Below, piece by piece: positions 1-9,599 of a stretch of 64,000 nucleotides of DNA. Location of the stretch: assembly GCA_022606425.2 (NCBI GenBank), contig JAHDVF020000211.1, positions 5,301,001 to 5,365,000 on the forward strand. The letters are read 5' to 3'. Source of the DNA: Lepidostoma basale. Lineage: Eukaryota; Arthropoda; Insecta; Trichoptera; Lepidostomatidae. A model generated the notes under the pieces. It did not search any database. It saw only the letters and a program-made list of their open reading frames with translations, and was not told the origin of the DNA. The translations under genes were made by a program, and so were the position numbers. Every line of letters begins with the position of its first letter. The stretch's first letter is position 1.

Positions 1-1
1 A

Positions 2-898
2 TGCTCTCTGTCACCTGCTCTTTTTAACGTTTACATACAGAATGCGATTGACGACTTGAGAGAGAGAATGAGTCACAGAGAAGGTGTAAGGATACACGGG
101 CAAAAGATAGACATGATAAGGTTTGCTGACGATATTGCTATGGTTGCTGAAAGTGAGGAGGAACTGCAGGAGGCCTTAGATACTTTGCAAGACATTCTTC
201 AAGATAGCTACAACATGAAGATAAATAAGGACAAAACAAAGCTGCTGACTGTAGGCCGAACGCAACATCAGATGAGAGTAGTGATGTCAGGAGTTCCACT
301 AAAGAACACCAAGGAGTTGGTCTACCTCGGGAGTAAAATAACATGGGACGGTCGGTCTAAGAGCGAGGTCGACAGCCGTATACATCAGGCTAGGCTTGCA
401 TTTAATAAAAGGTCGAAAATAATAGAGTCAAATAATATAGACCTAAAACTGAGAATACTCCTCATCAAGACCTATGTATGGAGTGTCTTGATGTACGGCT
501 GCGAGACATGGTGCCTATCCGAAAGGGATAAGCGGAGACTAGAGGCTTTTGAGATGTGGTCCTGTAGAAGACTCTTTGGAATTTCCTGGAGAGACCACAT
601 CACGAATGAGGAAGTTCTTCAAGGAATCGAAGGAGGAAGGCACCTGCTCAGGACCTTGTCTGAAAGGCGTGCAAGATGGATCGGCCATGTAATACGTCAA
701 GAAGGTCTTTTGCATGCCATAATGGAGGGTATGATCGAGGGGACAAACTCTAGAGGACGCCCACGCCGAGAGTACCTGGAGGACCTGTTGGTGGACGTAC
801 GCTGCTCATCATATGCAGATTTCAAAAGAGCCGCACAAGACAGGGAAAAATGGAAGAGAATAATGGAGGAAATTGCTGCAAACCAATCCCAGGATTGA
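2..898 (+). CDS. LINE-B reverse transcriptase, C-terminal part (cut by window edge)
   Basis: The frame is already open at base 2, so the N-terminus lies outside the window; the first ATG at 56 is internal. Visible in order: the end of RT motif B (SLSPALFN), motif C as FADD (bases 122-133), the thumb motif YLGS, then the C-terminal signatures YGCETW, RWIGH and RGRPRREY, ending NQSQD. This is an RNA-dependent DNA polymerase for target-primed insertion. There is no stop in about 300 codons, so the copy is young. A near-identical copy lies at 4482-4983 on the other strand. Which named LINE clade it belongs to is not certain; an RTE-like clade is likely. Confidence 0.88.
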   Translation, partial: CSLSPALFNVYIQNAIDDLRERMSHREGVRIHGQKIDMIRFADDIAMVAESEEELQEALDTLQDILQDSYNMKINKDKTKLLTVGRTQHQMRVVMSGVPLKNTKELVYLGSKITWDGRSKSEVDSRIHQARLAFNKRSKIIESNNIDLKLRILLIKTYVWSVLMYGCETWCLSERDKRRLEAFEMWSCRRLFGISWRDHITNEEVLQGIEGGRHLLRTLSERRARWIGHVIRQEGLLHAIMEGMIEGTNSRGRPRREYLEDLLVDVRCSSYADFKRAAQDREKWKRIMEEIAANQSQD

Positions 899-944
899 AA
901 ACAGAGAATAAGACAATTGAAATAAATGGGAAATAACTGACTAA

Positions 945-1133
945 CTAACCATCACAACGTCTCCTCGAAGTGGTAGGCAGAAATAATGGACCGACACATC
1001 GTTTTTTCCTGACGAACTTCTCATGCTTTCTCAACATTTATAAATCGTGTCATGTGGCCGAAAATTGGATTTATTAGATAGTACCACGCTTTCCCCGGTT
1101 TTCCTCTTTTTATAGTTCCGTTAAAATCGTTAA
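945..1133 (-). mobile_element. RTE-A 3' fragment
   Basis: Reading on the minus strand, this is the last ~190 bp of RTE-A, ending in the inverted form of the (GTTA)n tail at 945-953. It matches 50510-50745 with many substitutions, so it is old. It abuts the LINE-B 3' end on one side and the PAL-1 palindrome on the other. Confidence 0.75.
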
Positions 1134-1150
1134 TATAATTTAAACTATAC

Positions 1151-1378
1151 TTTTTTATTGTTTCTTGAACAATGGAAAACTCTATATTAAATAATTAATA
1201 CGAATGAAAACGTCTGTTTCCTAGTAATTTTCTTATATTTTATATGAATTACATGTTTCACCTATCTAAGGCATTATCACCTTTGATAAACCCTTGGACA
1301 GGCGAAACATGTCATTCCCATAAAATATAAATAAACTTCTAGAAAACGGACGTTTTCATTCGTATTAATTAGTTAACG
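1151..1378. repeat. PAL-1 palindromic element
   Basis: Two arms of about 110 bp are inverted copies of each other. They run from a TTTCTTGAACAATG end through ACGAATGAAAACGTCTGTTT to a centre with ACATGTTTCACC facing GGCGAAACATGT. The arms could fold into one long hairpin. No reading frame is present. Other copies are at 6332, 7131, 9207, 16836, 25800, 30297, 34195, 34752, 43533, 44145, 50750 and 58570. The centre of each arm carries the degenerate hammerhead-like core described under findings. Confidence 0.85.
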
Positions 1379-2033
1379 ATATAGTATATGTAAACGATAA
1401 ATGGGAAATCTTTGTTCCAATTTGAATAAACGGGAAACTATTTGTAAACTTCCTGACACATTCAATAATAAACTAAGAATGAAGATGGCACGTTACTTAC
1501 TGAAGAAGATATCGGTTGAAATGTTGATCTTTCGAGAGATTCAGATAAGACACCTAACATCGAGACATTTAATATATTGTATTATCTATTCAAAATAATA
1601 TAAACAAGAAGGGATCAACATTGAAATCTCAAGTCATGATGGTTTATTAAAACCTAAAATACAAAATATGTTTCATAACCTATAAATTTCACGACTGTCA
1701 TCTATCTTAGATTTGTTTTAATTATTTGTGTTAGAATTTTTAAATTAATAATTGTACAGATAAAAACAGATTCCTACGTGATCGTGAATTCGTCCCTGTA
1801 AACATAGCGAGAGTGCTTTTTTGGAAATATTATTTCATAATTAATATTATTATAAATAAAAAAATACGGTTTTCATAAATATAAGCGATTTACCAAAAAA
1901 AATACTTGAAAAAAAATTCAGCAAATAATCTTTTGTTTATTTATTCATAAATAATGTTTTATAATTTAAAAAAATGTAAATAATGAAAATGAATCTGTTT
2001 TTACAGATTTACATTAATTTTCATTTATATAAA
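1379..2033. other. AT-rich stretch without recognisable gene
   Basis: Very AT-rich DNA with short open frames that resemble nothing known to me. I see no splice-site or codon signal that would support a gene. Confidence 0.5.
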
Positions 2034-2141
2034 AAGGGCGAAAAGAAAAGGATGGAGTGTCGCATCGGTTCAAGTGTGACAGTTCATTCTTTCTGCCTAC
2101 CCTTTCGGGGAGACGGCGTGATGGTTAGTTAGTTAGTTTCC
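2034..2141 (+). mobile_element. RTE-A mini-element, 5'-truncated
   Basis: Matches the body of the ~135-bp mini-element found complete at 6185-6319: GCGAAAAGAAAAGGATGG, then the RTE-A 3' end (CATTCTTTCTGCCTACC, GGGGAGACGGCGTGATGG) and a (GTTA)n tail. The inverted 5' start of the family is missing here. Confidence 0.75.
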
Positions 2142-2242
2142 ATTTATATATAATATAAAAACTAATTACAAATTTGTTTCTCCTTGCAAGGGAGTGTGAG
2201 AATTTTTAATGTGAAATTTGTAACTAGTGTTTATATATTTTT

Positions 2243-2568
2243 AACTAACTAACTATCACGCCATCTCCCCGAAGGGGTCAGAAGAATGAGTGGACTGCTA
2301 CAATTTTCTTTCCTGACATATTCCTCTCGCTTCCTCAACATTCATACATCGTGTCATGCACGCGGGTCGATTTTTTTTGACTCCTCACGTGGCCGACATT
2401 CATTATTTGATTTATTTGATCTATCCACGTTTTCCTCGGTCTTCCTCTAATTCAAGTTTCATTTACATCGTTAACATAATTTTTTTTAACCATTCTTACT
2501 TCATTTGTTTTTTCCATGTGTTCAATCCATGGAATGAATAAATGAAGTAACACTATCATTCGCACCGT
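2243..2568 (-). mobile_element. RTE-A 3' fragment
   Basis: Minus-strand RTE-A 3' end, beginning at its inverted (GTTA)n tail and running into the coding region (GTCATGCACGCG, then a GRPRKTW-type segment). Frame is lost. It meets a plus-strand copy of the same 3' end at 2569, so the two copies face each other. Confidence 0.8.
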
Positions 2569-2676
2569 ATGACTCGTTGTTTGAATGTGGAAGAAACTAG
2601 AGAGGTGGGTCAGGCTAGAGTATTGTGGCGGTCCATTCTCTCTGCCTACCCTTTTCGGGGAAACGGCCTGATGTTT
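2569..2676 (+). mobile_element. RTE-A 3' terminal fragment
   Basis: Plus-strand last ~105 bp of RTE-A: a degenerate CMNVEE/VREVCQ-like segment, CGGTCCATTCTCTCTGCC, and GGGGAAACGGCCTGATG. The (GTTA)n tail is replaced by T-rich sequence. Confidence 0.72.
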
Positions 2677-2974
2677 TTTTGTTTGTTTGCATTAACCATT
2701 TCGTACGGATGACGGAACCGGAAATAAATTATATATTTTTTAAATACGTCTTAAATTATATTTTAAATATTTTATCATAAGCTTAAAATAAAGTAATAAA
2801 AAATACCTGAAATTTAATAAATATTGTTTATTTTTTGATAATTCGCAAAAAAAAAATTAATACAAAATAAACGTTTAATTTTTTTTATTTAAAAAATACG
2901 CTAATCTTATTATTTAATATGTAATGTTTAGTCTTATGTATTTTAAAAATATATTTACTAGAATAAAAAATAAT
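2677..2974. other. AT-rich stretch, nothing recognised
   Basis: About 300 bp of A/T runs without repeats matching other parts of the window and without a credible frame. Confidence 0.5.
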
Positions 2975-3112
2975 CATGACTAAATTCATATCGTTCCCAC
3001 GATGATGAAGGTGTACCTAAATCCTCCGAAACATGTCGAGAAAAGTAATCTCAAAAGTGGAAAAAAGTACTTACATACAATGAACTCTACCAAGGAATTT
3101 CAATAAACATCA
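2975..3112 (+). repeat. PAL-2 half element
   Basis: One arm of PAL-2 with a hammerhead-like core in decayed form: GATGAAGG, then CCTCCGAAACATGTCGAG, then AAAAGTGGAAAAAAGT. The same arm occurs at 39775-39840 and 62550-62620. The opposite arm is very degenerate here. Confidence 0.65.
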
Positions 3113-3117
3113 TTAAC

Positions 3118-3437
3118 AGCCCTACCTTTGGGTAATTTTCCGAGAAACCTGCAAAAAAGCTGTTTTTTTAATAATGAAATTTAATTATACATTAATTTTA
3201 TTTTTTTAAATTACGAAACGTCAAATACTCCGCACACTTCGCCTGCCCCTTGTAAAACTATCATATTTATGAAGACTTGTACTCGAGTGTTGTTAGCACA
3301 AGCGCGTATCCGTAACAGTTTGTACATTTTAGGTACATTACTTTTTGTCAAGCGCGTACGTGATACGGGATAGCGCAGAATGGTATAGTCAAAGTGAACG
3401 TATCACGTACGTTCAAATACGTAGGGTGGTTAATATC
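3118..3437 (+). mobile_element. TTAA-type MITE, copy 1
   Basis: A ~320-bp non-coding element with imperfect inverted ends: TTAAC(A/C)GCCCTACC at the start and GTAGGGTGGTTAA at the end. Nearly the same sequence occurs at 43190 (same strand) and 52540 (inverted). TTAA at both ends fits the target-site preference of piggyBac-type transposases, which would have to act in trans because no transposase is encoded. Assignment rests on ends only. Confidence 0.82.
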
Positions 3438-3827
3438 AATAATTCGACTTTATTATTATTTTATTTTAAAATTATTGTACTACAGTGAAATTTAAATGTA
3501 TTTTTTATTGTGTAAGTGTTTAGTGCGGTCCCTTCTGTCGGTAATAGTGTGTAATGAGTGGGAGGCACCCGGCAGTCAGTGTAACTCTCGACACGTGTGC
3601 GGAGATGGATGATCACACGTGTTCCTCCGTACCTGAGTGTGTAACTTTAAGTGTTACTTAATAAAGATGGACAGCTCACGTTGGTTGAAACGAAGGTTTT
3701 ATGCTAATAGTTTAATAGCCATATCCATCAACAGTAAATTCAAAACAGCTATAAAACAATGATTTAAAAAAATTAAAAATGCAGCATTTTTATTTATTCC
3801 ATTTAATATGGGAGTATCGTGAGAGGA

Positions 3828-3910
3828 CTCTCATTATTCTTCAAGTGCTCTGTCAGGTTCCACCAACTGGCGATCACCTCGGCGAATCTGTTCCTGTCCT
3901 GCGTCGCTCG
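3828..3910 (-). mobile_element. LINE-C 3' terminal scrap
   Basis: Minus strand encodes a decayed form of the LINE-C C-terminal end also seen at 34250-34495 and 51650-52180 (GATCACC and CTGTCAGG). Only the last ~80 bp remain. Confidence 0.6.
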
Positions 3911-3911
3911 G

Positions 3912-4059
3912 AACAACATTATTTTTATGTGTTTCTTTCATTTTGAATTCGTATACCTCTAAAAAAACACACCCTTTATATAACAATGTGTATAAGGGTG
4001 TTTTTTTTAGAGGTATACAAATTCAAAATGAAAAAAAAAACACAATAAAATAATGTTAA
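3912..4059. repeat. 148-bp near-perfect palindrome
   Basis: Arms of about 65 bp are almost exact inverted copies: TTTCATTTTGAATTCGTATA at 3937 faces TATACAAATTCAAAATGAAA on the right. The loop near 3980-3992 is about 15 bp. It also contains CTCTAAAAAAACACACCCT and its complement. It looks like a small foldback element; half of a similar sequence recurs at 4290-4312. No coding capacity. Confidence 0.85.
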
Positions 4060-4317
4060 TGTCTATGATATTGGCTTTATTTAATAGATAATTATATCTC
4101 ATTAATGTTTAAATATGATTTCGGACATATGAGCGCCACGGCTAGCTCGAATGAAGCGCAATCGTGAAGTCCAATTTTCGACACCCTTATTGACCAACTG
4201 GGTGAAATGGCCAAACGTACTGACTACAAATCAACTATCAACTGTCAAATGAACAGTCTGTAGAAACAATGTTGCCAGTCTAAAAACCAAACCCTCTAAA
4301 AAAAAAAACACCCCATA

Positions 4318-4365
4318 CAAAACATTGATGAAGGGCTTCTGTGTCCGAAACGTGTTTGTATTTAA
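4318..4365 (+). repeat. PAL-6-like hammerhead-like relic
   Basis: A single arm with GATGAAGGGCTTCTGTGTCC, then CCGAAACGTG, similar to the right arm of the element at 24665-24905. The partner arm is absent. Confidence 0.5.
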
Positions 4366-4481
4366 AAAAAATAAATAATGTGTTGTTTTAAAAAACATTG
4401 TCAACAATAAATTAAATTGATTATGTTAGCTTACGATGATTTTGATGCTATATATAAACTTGGATAAGTTATAAGAAGTAT

Positions 4482-4983
4482 CTTCTTCTCTGGTTTCAAT
4501 CCTGGGATTGGTTTGCAGCAATTTCCTCTATTATTCTCTTACATTCTTCCCTGTCTTGTGCGGCTCTTTTGAAATCTGCATATGATGAGCAGCGCACGTC
4601 CACCAACAGGTCCTCCAGGTACTCTCGGCGTGGGCGTCCCCTAGAGTTTGTCCCCTCGGTCATACCCTCCATTATGGCATGCAAGAGACCTTCTTGACGT
4701 ATTGCATGGCCGATCCATCTTGCACGCATTTCGGACAAGGTCCTGAGCAGGTGCCTTCCTCCTTCGATTCCTTGAAGAACTTCCTCATTCGTGATGTGGT
4801 CTCTCCAGGAAATTCCTAATAGTCTTCTATAGGACCACATCTCAAAAGCCTCTTGTCTCCGCTTATCCCTTTCGGATAAGCACCATGTCTCGCAGCCGTA
4901 CATCAAGACACTCCATACATAGGTCTTGATGAGGAGTATTCTCAGTTTTAGGTCTATATTATTTGACTCTATTATTATTATTA
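4482..4983 (-). mobile_element. LINE-B, 5'-truncated copy with target-site duplication
   Basis: The minus-strand frame is open from about 4975 to 4496 and encodes the last ~160 residues of the LINE-B reverse transcriptase (KTYVWSVL, YGCETW, RWIGH, RGRPRREY, ending NQSQD). It differs from the 2-898 copy by only a few residues. The 3' side ends in a GAAGAA tail at 4482. A 12-bp direct repeat, TATAAGAAGTAT, flanks the insertion at 4470-4481 and 4984-4995, so this is a genuine target-primed insertion. Confidence 0.9.
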
Positions 4984-4995
4984 TATAAGAAGTAT

Positions 4996-6172
4996 ATAAG
5001 GTTAGAATAATTTTAAGGTTTATGCTCTCTTCTGTATTCGAAGAATCGGCGTTATATATGTAGATGTTAAATCACACGTGAGTTTCTTAACCGTCGCGTT
5101 GCCATGTGGTAAATCGAGTTTCCACTGCCAATTTAAAGTTGATTTTCTTAAAACCTATGGACCCTAATATTATAAAAAAAATTGTAATCCTCTATTGAAG
5201 TGTTTTCAATATTTCGTAATAAAAAAAAAAGCAAAAAATTACTTCCTTCATCCCAAAAAAAAATATTTTCTAAGACTGCCCTCACCTTCATTCGTGTTAA
5301 GGTAGAATTTGTTTTGCTAATATTTACAACTTTATCAAAAGTGACAAATACTTACTCGCTGTTTTGAACGTATTATAAATTATATCTTTGACCTTTTCAA
5401 TAGGTACGTAATAATACCGACTGGATGAAAACGCAGCACGTAAGTTAATAATATCAGAACTGTGAAAATATTAACACTTTACCAAAAGGGACAAATATTA
5501 ATACGTACTCGTTGTCTTGAACGTACTATACATTTTGCCTAGGTGCCTTTATCTTCGCCCCGCCGGCCGCGTTTATTCGACAAGTTTATTCCTGATGTTT
5601 AGTCGGTCGTATGCTATGACGCATTACATATCAGAAATCGCATGGTTCCAGAAAAAAATTAATAATGATATGTTTTTCAAATAATCCATGTATGTTATAG
5701 ATATCGATCTATTCCTAATGAAATTCCCTACAAGATGACATAAATTAAATTTTGATTCATCTAGTCATATGCTTGATATTTAGATAAAGTTAGCGGTAAA
5801 CTGAACTTACCACATGGGAGCAAGCGTTTTGTTTTGAACACGGTACGTTAAGGGTTAAGTACGGGCGATGAATGATATCCTAGTGTTGCTAGTATGCACG
5901 GAGTATGTAATACACACACATGTACGGCCACACCAATACACGGCCGCGTCGGAGGTGTATATCAACAGACCGCATGTCTGTGTCTCTCCACAGCGTGAAC
6001 CGAACATTGGCACTCCTCCATTCTGCTTAGGGAGCACTTCCCAGAACTCTTTACTGGTGTGGCCAATATTTGGTACCTACTTTACAAGGGGCGAATTGGA
6101 GTAGCTACTTACAAATCAAAAACTTTTATTAAATTAAGAAACGATCAAGAACAAATATGATTTATTTATTTA
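4996..6172. other. Unassigned sequence
   Basis: About 1.2 kb with no match to the repeat families of the window. It includes a somewhat more GC-rich part (5860-6105) open in frames on both strands (60 and 78 codons), but neither resembles a known protein and the two overlap. It may be unique host intergenic DNA. Confidence 0.45.
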
Positions 6173-6184
6173 TTAATTATTGTT

Positions 6185-6319
6185 CGCAACCCATCACACC
6201 GCGTCTCTCGCGATGGCGAAAAGAGAAGGATGGAGTGCCGTATCGATTAAAGTGTGGCAGTCCATTCTTTCTGCCTACGCTTTCGGGGAGACGGTGTGAT
6301 GGTTAGTTAGTTAGTTAGT
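6185..6319 (+). mobile_element. RTE-A mini-element (complete, with TSD)
   Basis: A 135-bp element. The 5' end CATCACACCGCGTCTC is close to the reverse complement of its own 3' end GAGACGGTGTGATGG. The last ~58 bp are the RTE-A 3' terminus, with a (GTTA)n tail. A 12-bp repeat TTAATTATTGTT flanks it exactly (6173-6184, 6320-6331). It encodes no protein and should depend on RTE-A machinery. Second full copy at 36828. Confidence 0.85.
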
Positions 6320-6331
6320 TTAATTATTGTT

Positions 6332-6605
6332 TATTTATGTATTGTTTCTTGAGCAATGTTGTAAAACTCCATATTAAATTATTAATATGTATGAAAAAAC
6401 GATAGTTTTCAAGGAGTTTTATTGTAATGTTTATGTATGGCATGTTTCGCCCTTCTAAGGCATTATCAAATGTCCTTCGCCCTTCTAAGGCATTACCAAA
6501 CATTTGATAATGCCTTAGAAGGGCGAAACATGTCACACATAAACATTATAATAAAACCCCTTGAAAACTATCGTTTTTTCATACATATTAACTATTGTTT
6601 ATTTA
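6332..6605. repeat. PAL-1 palindromic element with internal stem duplication
   Basis: Arms run from TATTGTTTCTTGAG and GAAAAAACGATAGTTTTCAA inward to GCATGTTTCGCCC facing GGGCGAAACATG. Near the centre the stem segment CTTCGCCCTTCTAAGGCATT is duplicated (about 6448-6497). Both arms keep GAAAC; the CTGANGA box reads TTGATAA. Confidence 0.85.
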
Positions 6606-6719
6606 TTTGACACATTCACAATGGAGTATTCTGTGCCAAACAAGTAATAAAACATTTATTGTTACATTGAAAATACCGCAATTGAACAGGTTACATTAAA
6701 AAACAAGCATATTGTTACA

Positions 6720-6914
6720 TTGAATTAATAAATTAAATTTTGAATGTCGCCCACGTGAGTTGTCGGAGAAATCGACGTGCGTGCATGACATGAAGTATGA
6801 ATGTTGAGGATTCGAATAAAAAAATGTGTCAGGAAAGAATAGTGAAGTGGTCCATTATTTATATCTCCCCCTTCGGGGAGATGGCGTGATGGTTAGTTAG
6901 TTAGTTAATTAGTT
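6720..6914 (+). mobile_element. RTE-A 3' fragment
   Basis: Begins near AATTTTGAATGTCGCC (the NVGHVR codons), passes GCGTGCATGACA (RACMT) and ends GGGGAGATGGCGTGATGG plus a (GTTA)n tail. Frame is broken within 150 bp. Confidence 0.8.
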
Positions 6915-7130
6915 TTTTTTTTTATTATATGCATATAATTTATGCGAAAAAGGATTAGGAAATATTGCTAACAGATTAAGTACTTTGTAAAATCATGAAA
7001 TTACTATAATTTTAAATTATTAATGGAGATAAAATGATTTTATTAAATTTATAATTGAATGTATTTATAGAATATTAATATTAAAAATAACAGTCATTTT
7101 TAATAACACAAGTCGATAATTTTATTTAAT

Positions 7131-7345
7131 TTTTGTCAACAATGATGTAAAACTCCGTATTAAATAATTAGTACGAATGAAAACGTCTGTTTTATAGAAC
7201 ATTTATTGTATTTTATGTGAATGACATGTTTCGCCTGTCTAAGGCATTAATCAAATGACATTTGATAATGCTTTAGCCAGGCGAACACGTCAATCATATA
7301 AAATATACTAAAATTTCTAGAAAACAGACGTTTTATCGCATTAAT
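7131..7345. repeat. PAL-1 palindromic element
   Basis: Inverted arms with AATACGAATG-type ends and centre ACATGTTTCGCC facing GGCGAACACGTC. The right-arm core has lost GAAAC. Confidence 0.8.
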
Positions 7346-7458
7346 TATTAACTTAACTTATAGAACGCTTAGGCATTAAAACTGTGGAATTCCATAGTAA
7401 TATACTTAGAAAATTGAAAAGCTTTGTTTAATCCACTATTTATTAAAACACATTAAAA

Positions 7459-7502
7459 AACGCGAGATGTTTCGGAGGATACCTCCATCTTCAGGTCTGG
7501 TG
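7459..7502 (-). ncRNA. Hammerhead-like core in PAL-2
   Basis: On the minus strand: CCTGAAGA, T, then the stem GGAGG/CCTCC with loop TAT, then GAAACATCTCGCG. The other arm at 7524-7560 reads CTGGAGA...CGAAGCATG, with two core changes. Inferred from motif layout only; activity is unknown. Confidence 0.5.
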
Positions 7503-7582
7503 TAAAAATATATTATATTTTTACACCTGGAGATGGAGGTATCCTCCGAAGCATGTTGTGTTTTTAAAAAAAAATAAATATG

Positions 7583-8130
7583 GAAGTTGTCATCGCAAAA
7601 AAAAACCTATCCAAAAAAGCTAGAATGGCAGTGCACAATGGTGTTCTTCTACTCACCCTTATGTATGGAAGCGAAGCATGGAACTGGCAAAAGAAGGATG
7701 AAAGTAGAATAAATGCAGTAGAAATGAGATCTCTTAGACGAATGTGTGGATACTCTGTGTATGATAGAGTGTCGAATGAAAATATAAGAAGTGAATGCGG
7801 TGCGAATGATGGTGTCATGAACAAAATAATGAATGGATCATTAAGATGGTTTGGACATATGGAAATAATGATTGAAGAAAGAATGGTAAAAAAATTATAT
7901 GGTAATGATGTAAATGGACCAGAAATAGAGGAAGACCGAGGAAAACGTGGCACGATCAAATAAATCAAATATTGAATGTCGGCCATGTGAGGAGTCAGAG
8001 AAATCGACTCGCGTGCATGACACGATGTATGAATGTTGAGAAAGCGAGAGAAATATGTCAGAAAAAGTGTGGCAGTCCATTCTTTCTGCCTACCCCTTCG
8101 GAGAGACGGTGTGATGGTTAGTTAGTTACT
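7583..8130 (+). mobile_element. RTE-A, 5'-truncated copy with nearly intact end
   Basis: Encodes the last ~180 residues of RTE-A: MAVHNGVLLLTLMYGSEAWN, RSLRRMCGYS, SLRWFGHM, then the broken GRPRKTW region, CMNVE and SAYPFG, with (GTTA)n at 8113-8128. The frame is open from 7580 to 7963 and then shifts. It is very close to 50180-50740, hence recent. It lies inside PAL-2. Confidence 0.9.
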
Positions 8131-8172
8131 TAGTTTTTAATAAATAGTGGATTAAACAAAGTTTTTCTATTT

Positions 8173-8462
8173 CCTAAGTAAATGATTGACTTATAAGTTT
8201 TATTCCTGGTGCCGGTCCTGCACTAATGCAACAGCTTTTCGGAGAATCCCGCTTCTGGTGATGGTATTCCGCGATTGTGAAACGGGTCTCAGTGCGGTTA
8301 CGGTGCTGACCGACTTCTGCGGGAATAATGGATCATCGGATCAGATAAATGTGAGCAAAATACCAACACTGACTATACAACACATACCGGTGACGATTCG
8401 AGACATTAATAAGCGCCACGATAAATTGCTACACACTATCTTATCCTAACATATTACACTAG
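8173..8462. other. Unassigned sequence with an 87-codon open frame
   Basis: A plus-strand frame from 8186 to 8449 is open but resembles no family I know, and base composition does not change at its ends. I do not call it a gene. Confidence 0.4.
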
Positions 8463-8522
8463 AATCCTCAACATTCAAATATCGTATCAGGCACTCACGT
8501 CATTTATCCGACTACTCCTTGG
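8463..8522 (-). mobile_element. RTE-A scrap
   Basis: Sixty bases matching the inverted RTE-A segment CCTCAACATTCA...CACTCACGTC, followed at 8552 by plus-strand RTE-A. Confidence 0.55.
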
Positions 8523-8551
8523 CCAACAAGTAAAAAACGATTTATTAATAG

Positions 8552-8789
8552 TTTCTTGATCTCTAAGACGAATGTGTGATAAATCTGTATATGCTATATG
8601 AGTGTCAAATGCAAATATAAGAAGTGAATGCGGTGCGAATGAAAGTGTTATAAACAAAATTGTTAAGATGGTTTGGACACATGGAAAGAAAGAAGGAAGA
8701 AAGATTGGTAAAAAAGTATTATTTAACAATGTAGATTGAACTAGAGGAATACCGAGGATTACGTGGTACGATCAAATAAATCCAATATT
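8552..8789 (+). mobile_element. RTE-A fragment
   Basis: Starts at CTCTAAGACGAATGTGTG (SLRRMC), keeps AATGCGGTGCGAATGA and GGTTTGGACACATGGAAAGA, and stops at ATCAAATAAATCCAATATTG. Several indels break the frame. Confidence 0.75.
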
Positions 8790-9203
8790 GAACAAAATAA
8801 TGAAAGGAAGCACACTAAATACATAATAACAAAGAAATTTCGTATCAAATGTTTTGTTATTTTCATTATTTAAAATGAACTTCTACGAAGAAATTTCAAT
8901 TGAAAACATTATTATTTGTCGTTAAGATGGTTTGGACACATGGAAAGAATGAGTGAAGACAGAATGGTGAAGAAGGTATATGTAAACGGCGTGAACGGAG
9001 CTAGAAATAGAGGAAGGCCGAGGAATGGCACGGTCAAATCAATCAAATATTAAATGTCGGTCACGTGAGGAATCCGAGAAATCGACGTGCGTGCATGACA
9101 AGATGTATGAATGTAGAGGAATCGAGAGAAGTATGTCAGGACGGAACATTCTTTCTGCCGACCCCTCCGGGGAGGCGACGTGATGGTTAGTTAGTTGGTG
9201 AGT
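8790..9203 (+). mobile_element. RTE-A fragment interrupted by a ~113-bp insert
   Basis: GAACAAAATAATGAAAGGA ends at 8808 and the next RTE-A codons (TTAAGATGGTTTGG) resume at 8922. Between lies an AT-rich insert containing AAGAAATTTC in both orientations (about 8831 and 8897). The 3' end has GGGGAGGCGACGTGATGG and a slightly altered (GTTA)n. Confidence 0.75.
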
Positions 9204-9206
9204 TAG

Positions 9207-9373
9207 TTTTCTTGAACATGATGTTTAACTATATATTAAATAATTAATAGAAATGAATACGTCTGTTTTTTTACGTTACGTTAAGTTTTATAATATTTTA
9301 TAGGAATGACTTTTTTGTCTTGCTAAAGTATAATTAAATGTCATTATATAATATAATAAAACTTCCAGGAACA
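9207..9373. repeat. PAL-1, degenerate
   Basis: Left arm (CTTGAACATGATG, AATACGTCTGTTTTT) and a short right arm (ATATAATAAAACTTCCAG). The central cores are lost. Confidence 0.65.
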
Positions 9374-9394
9374 AATATTCACAAAGGTTCGACA

Positions 9395-9535
9395 CGAAAA
9401 TTAACTGTTGAAAAAAATAATTTTAACACCTGATGATGTCAACATAGGTTAACAAAACAGCTGTCGCGAAAAAAAAAATTGTGATATCACAAACGTAAAT
9501 TAAAATCAGGGGGTGAAACAACTGTTTTATATATC
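9395..9535 (+). repeat. PAL-3 half element with hammerhead-like core
   Basis: Reads ACACCTGATGATGTCAACAT, then GGTTAACAAAACAGCTGTCG, then a run of A and AATTGTGATATCACAA. The CTGATGA and GTC positions are kept, but GAAAC has become AAAAC. It matches the arms at 37560-37700 and 55270-55500. Confidence 0.65.
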
Positions 9536-9599
9536 AAACAAGTGTGTTAACTAATAGATGTTAAAGATACAACATAGATATTTATAATTACACTTAAAA

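Larger units (their letters stand above)
7367..8172. repeat. PAL-2 element split by an RTE-A insertion
   Basis: Left arm 7367-7500 starts GGCATTAAAACTGTGGAATT and runs to AATCCACTATTTATTAAAA; the inner parts face each other at 7505-7560. The outer right arm (AATAAATAGTGGATTAAAC) resumes at 8134. The two pieces were joined before RTE-A (7583-8130) inserted; a similar AATAAATA(G)TGG lies at both junctions. Confidence 0.85.

Noticed and set aside
4100..4290. Possible DNA-transposon fragment
   Set aside because: A few words felt familiar, but I found no inverted ends, no frame and no second copy.
5868..6104. Possible 78-residue gene
   Set aside because: An equally open frame lies on the other strand in the same bases; no known family.
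8186..8449. Possible 87-residue protein gene
   Set aside because: No recognisable domain, no codon or composition contrast, no neighbours to support it.
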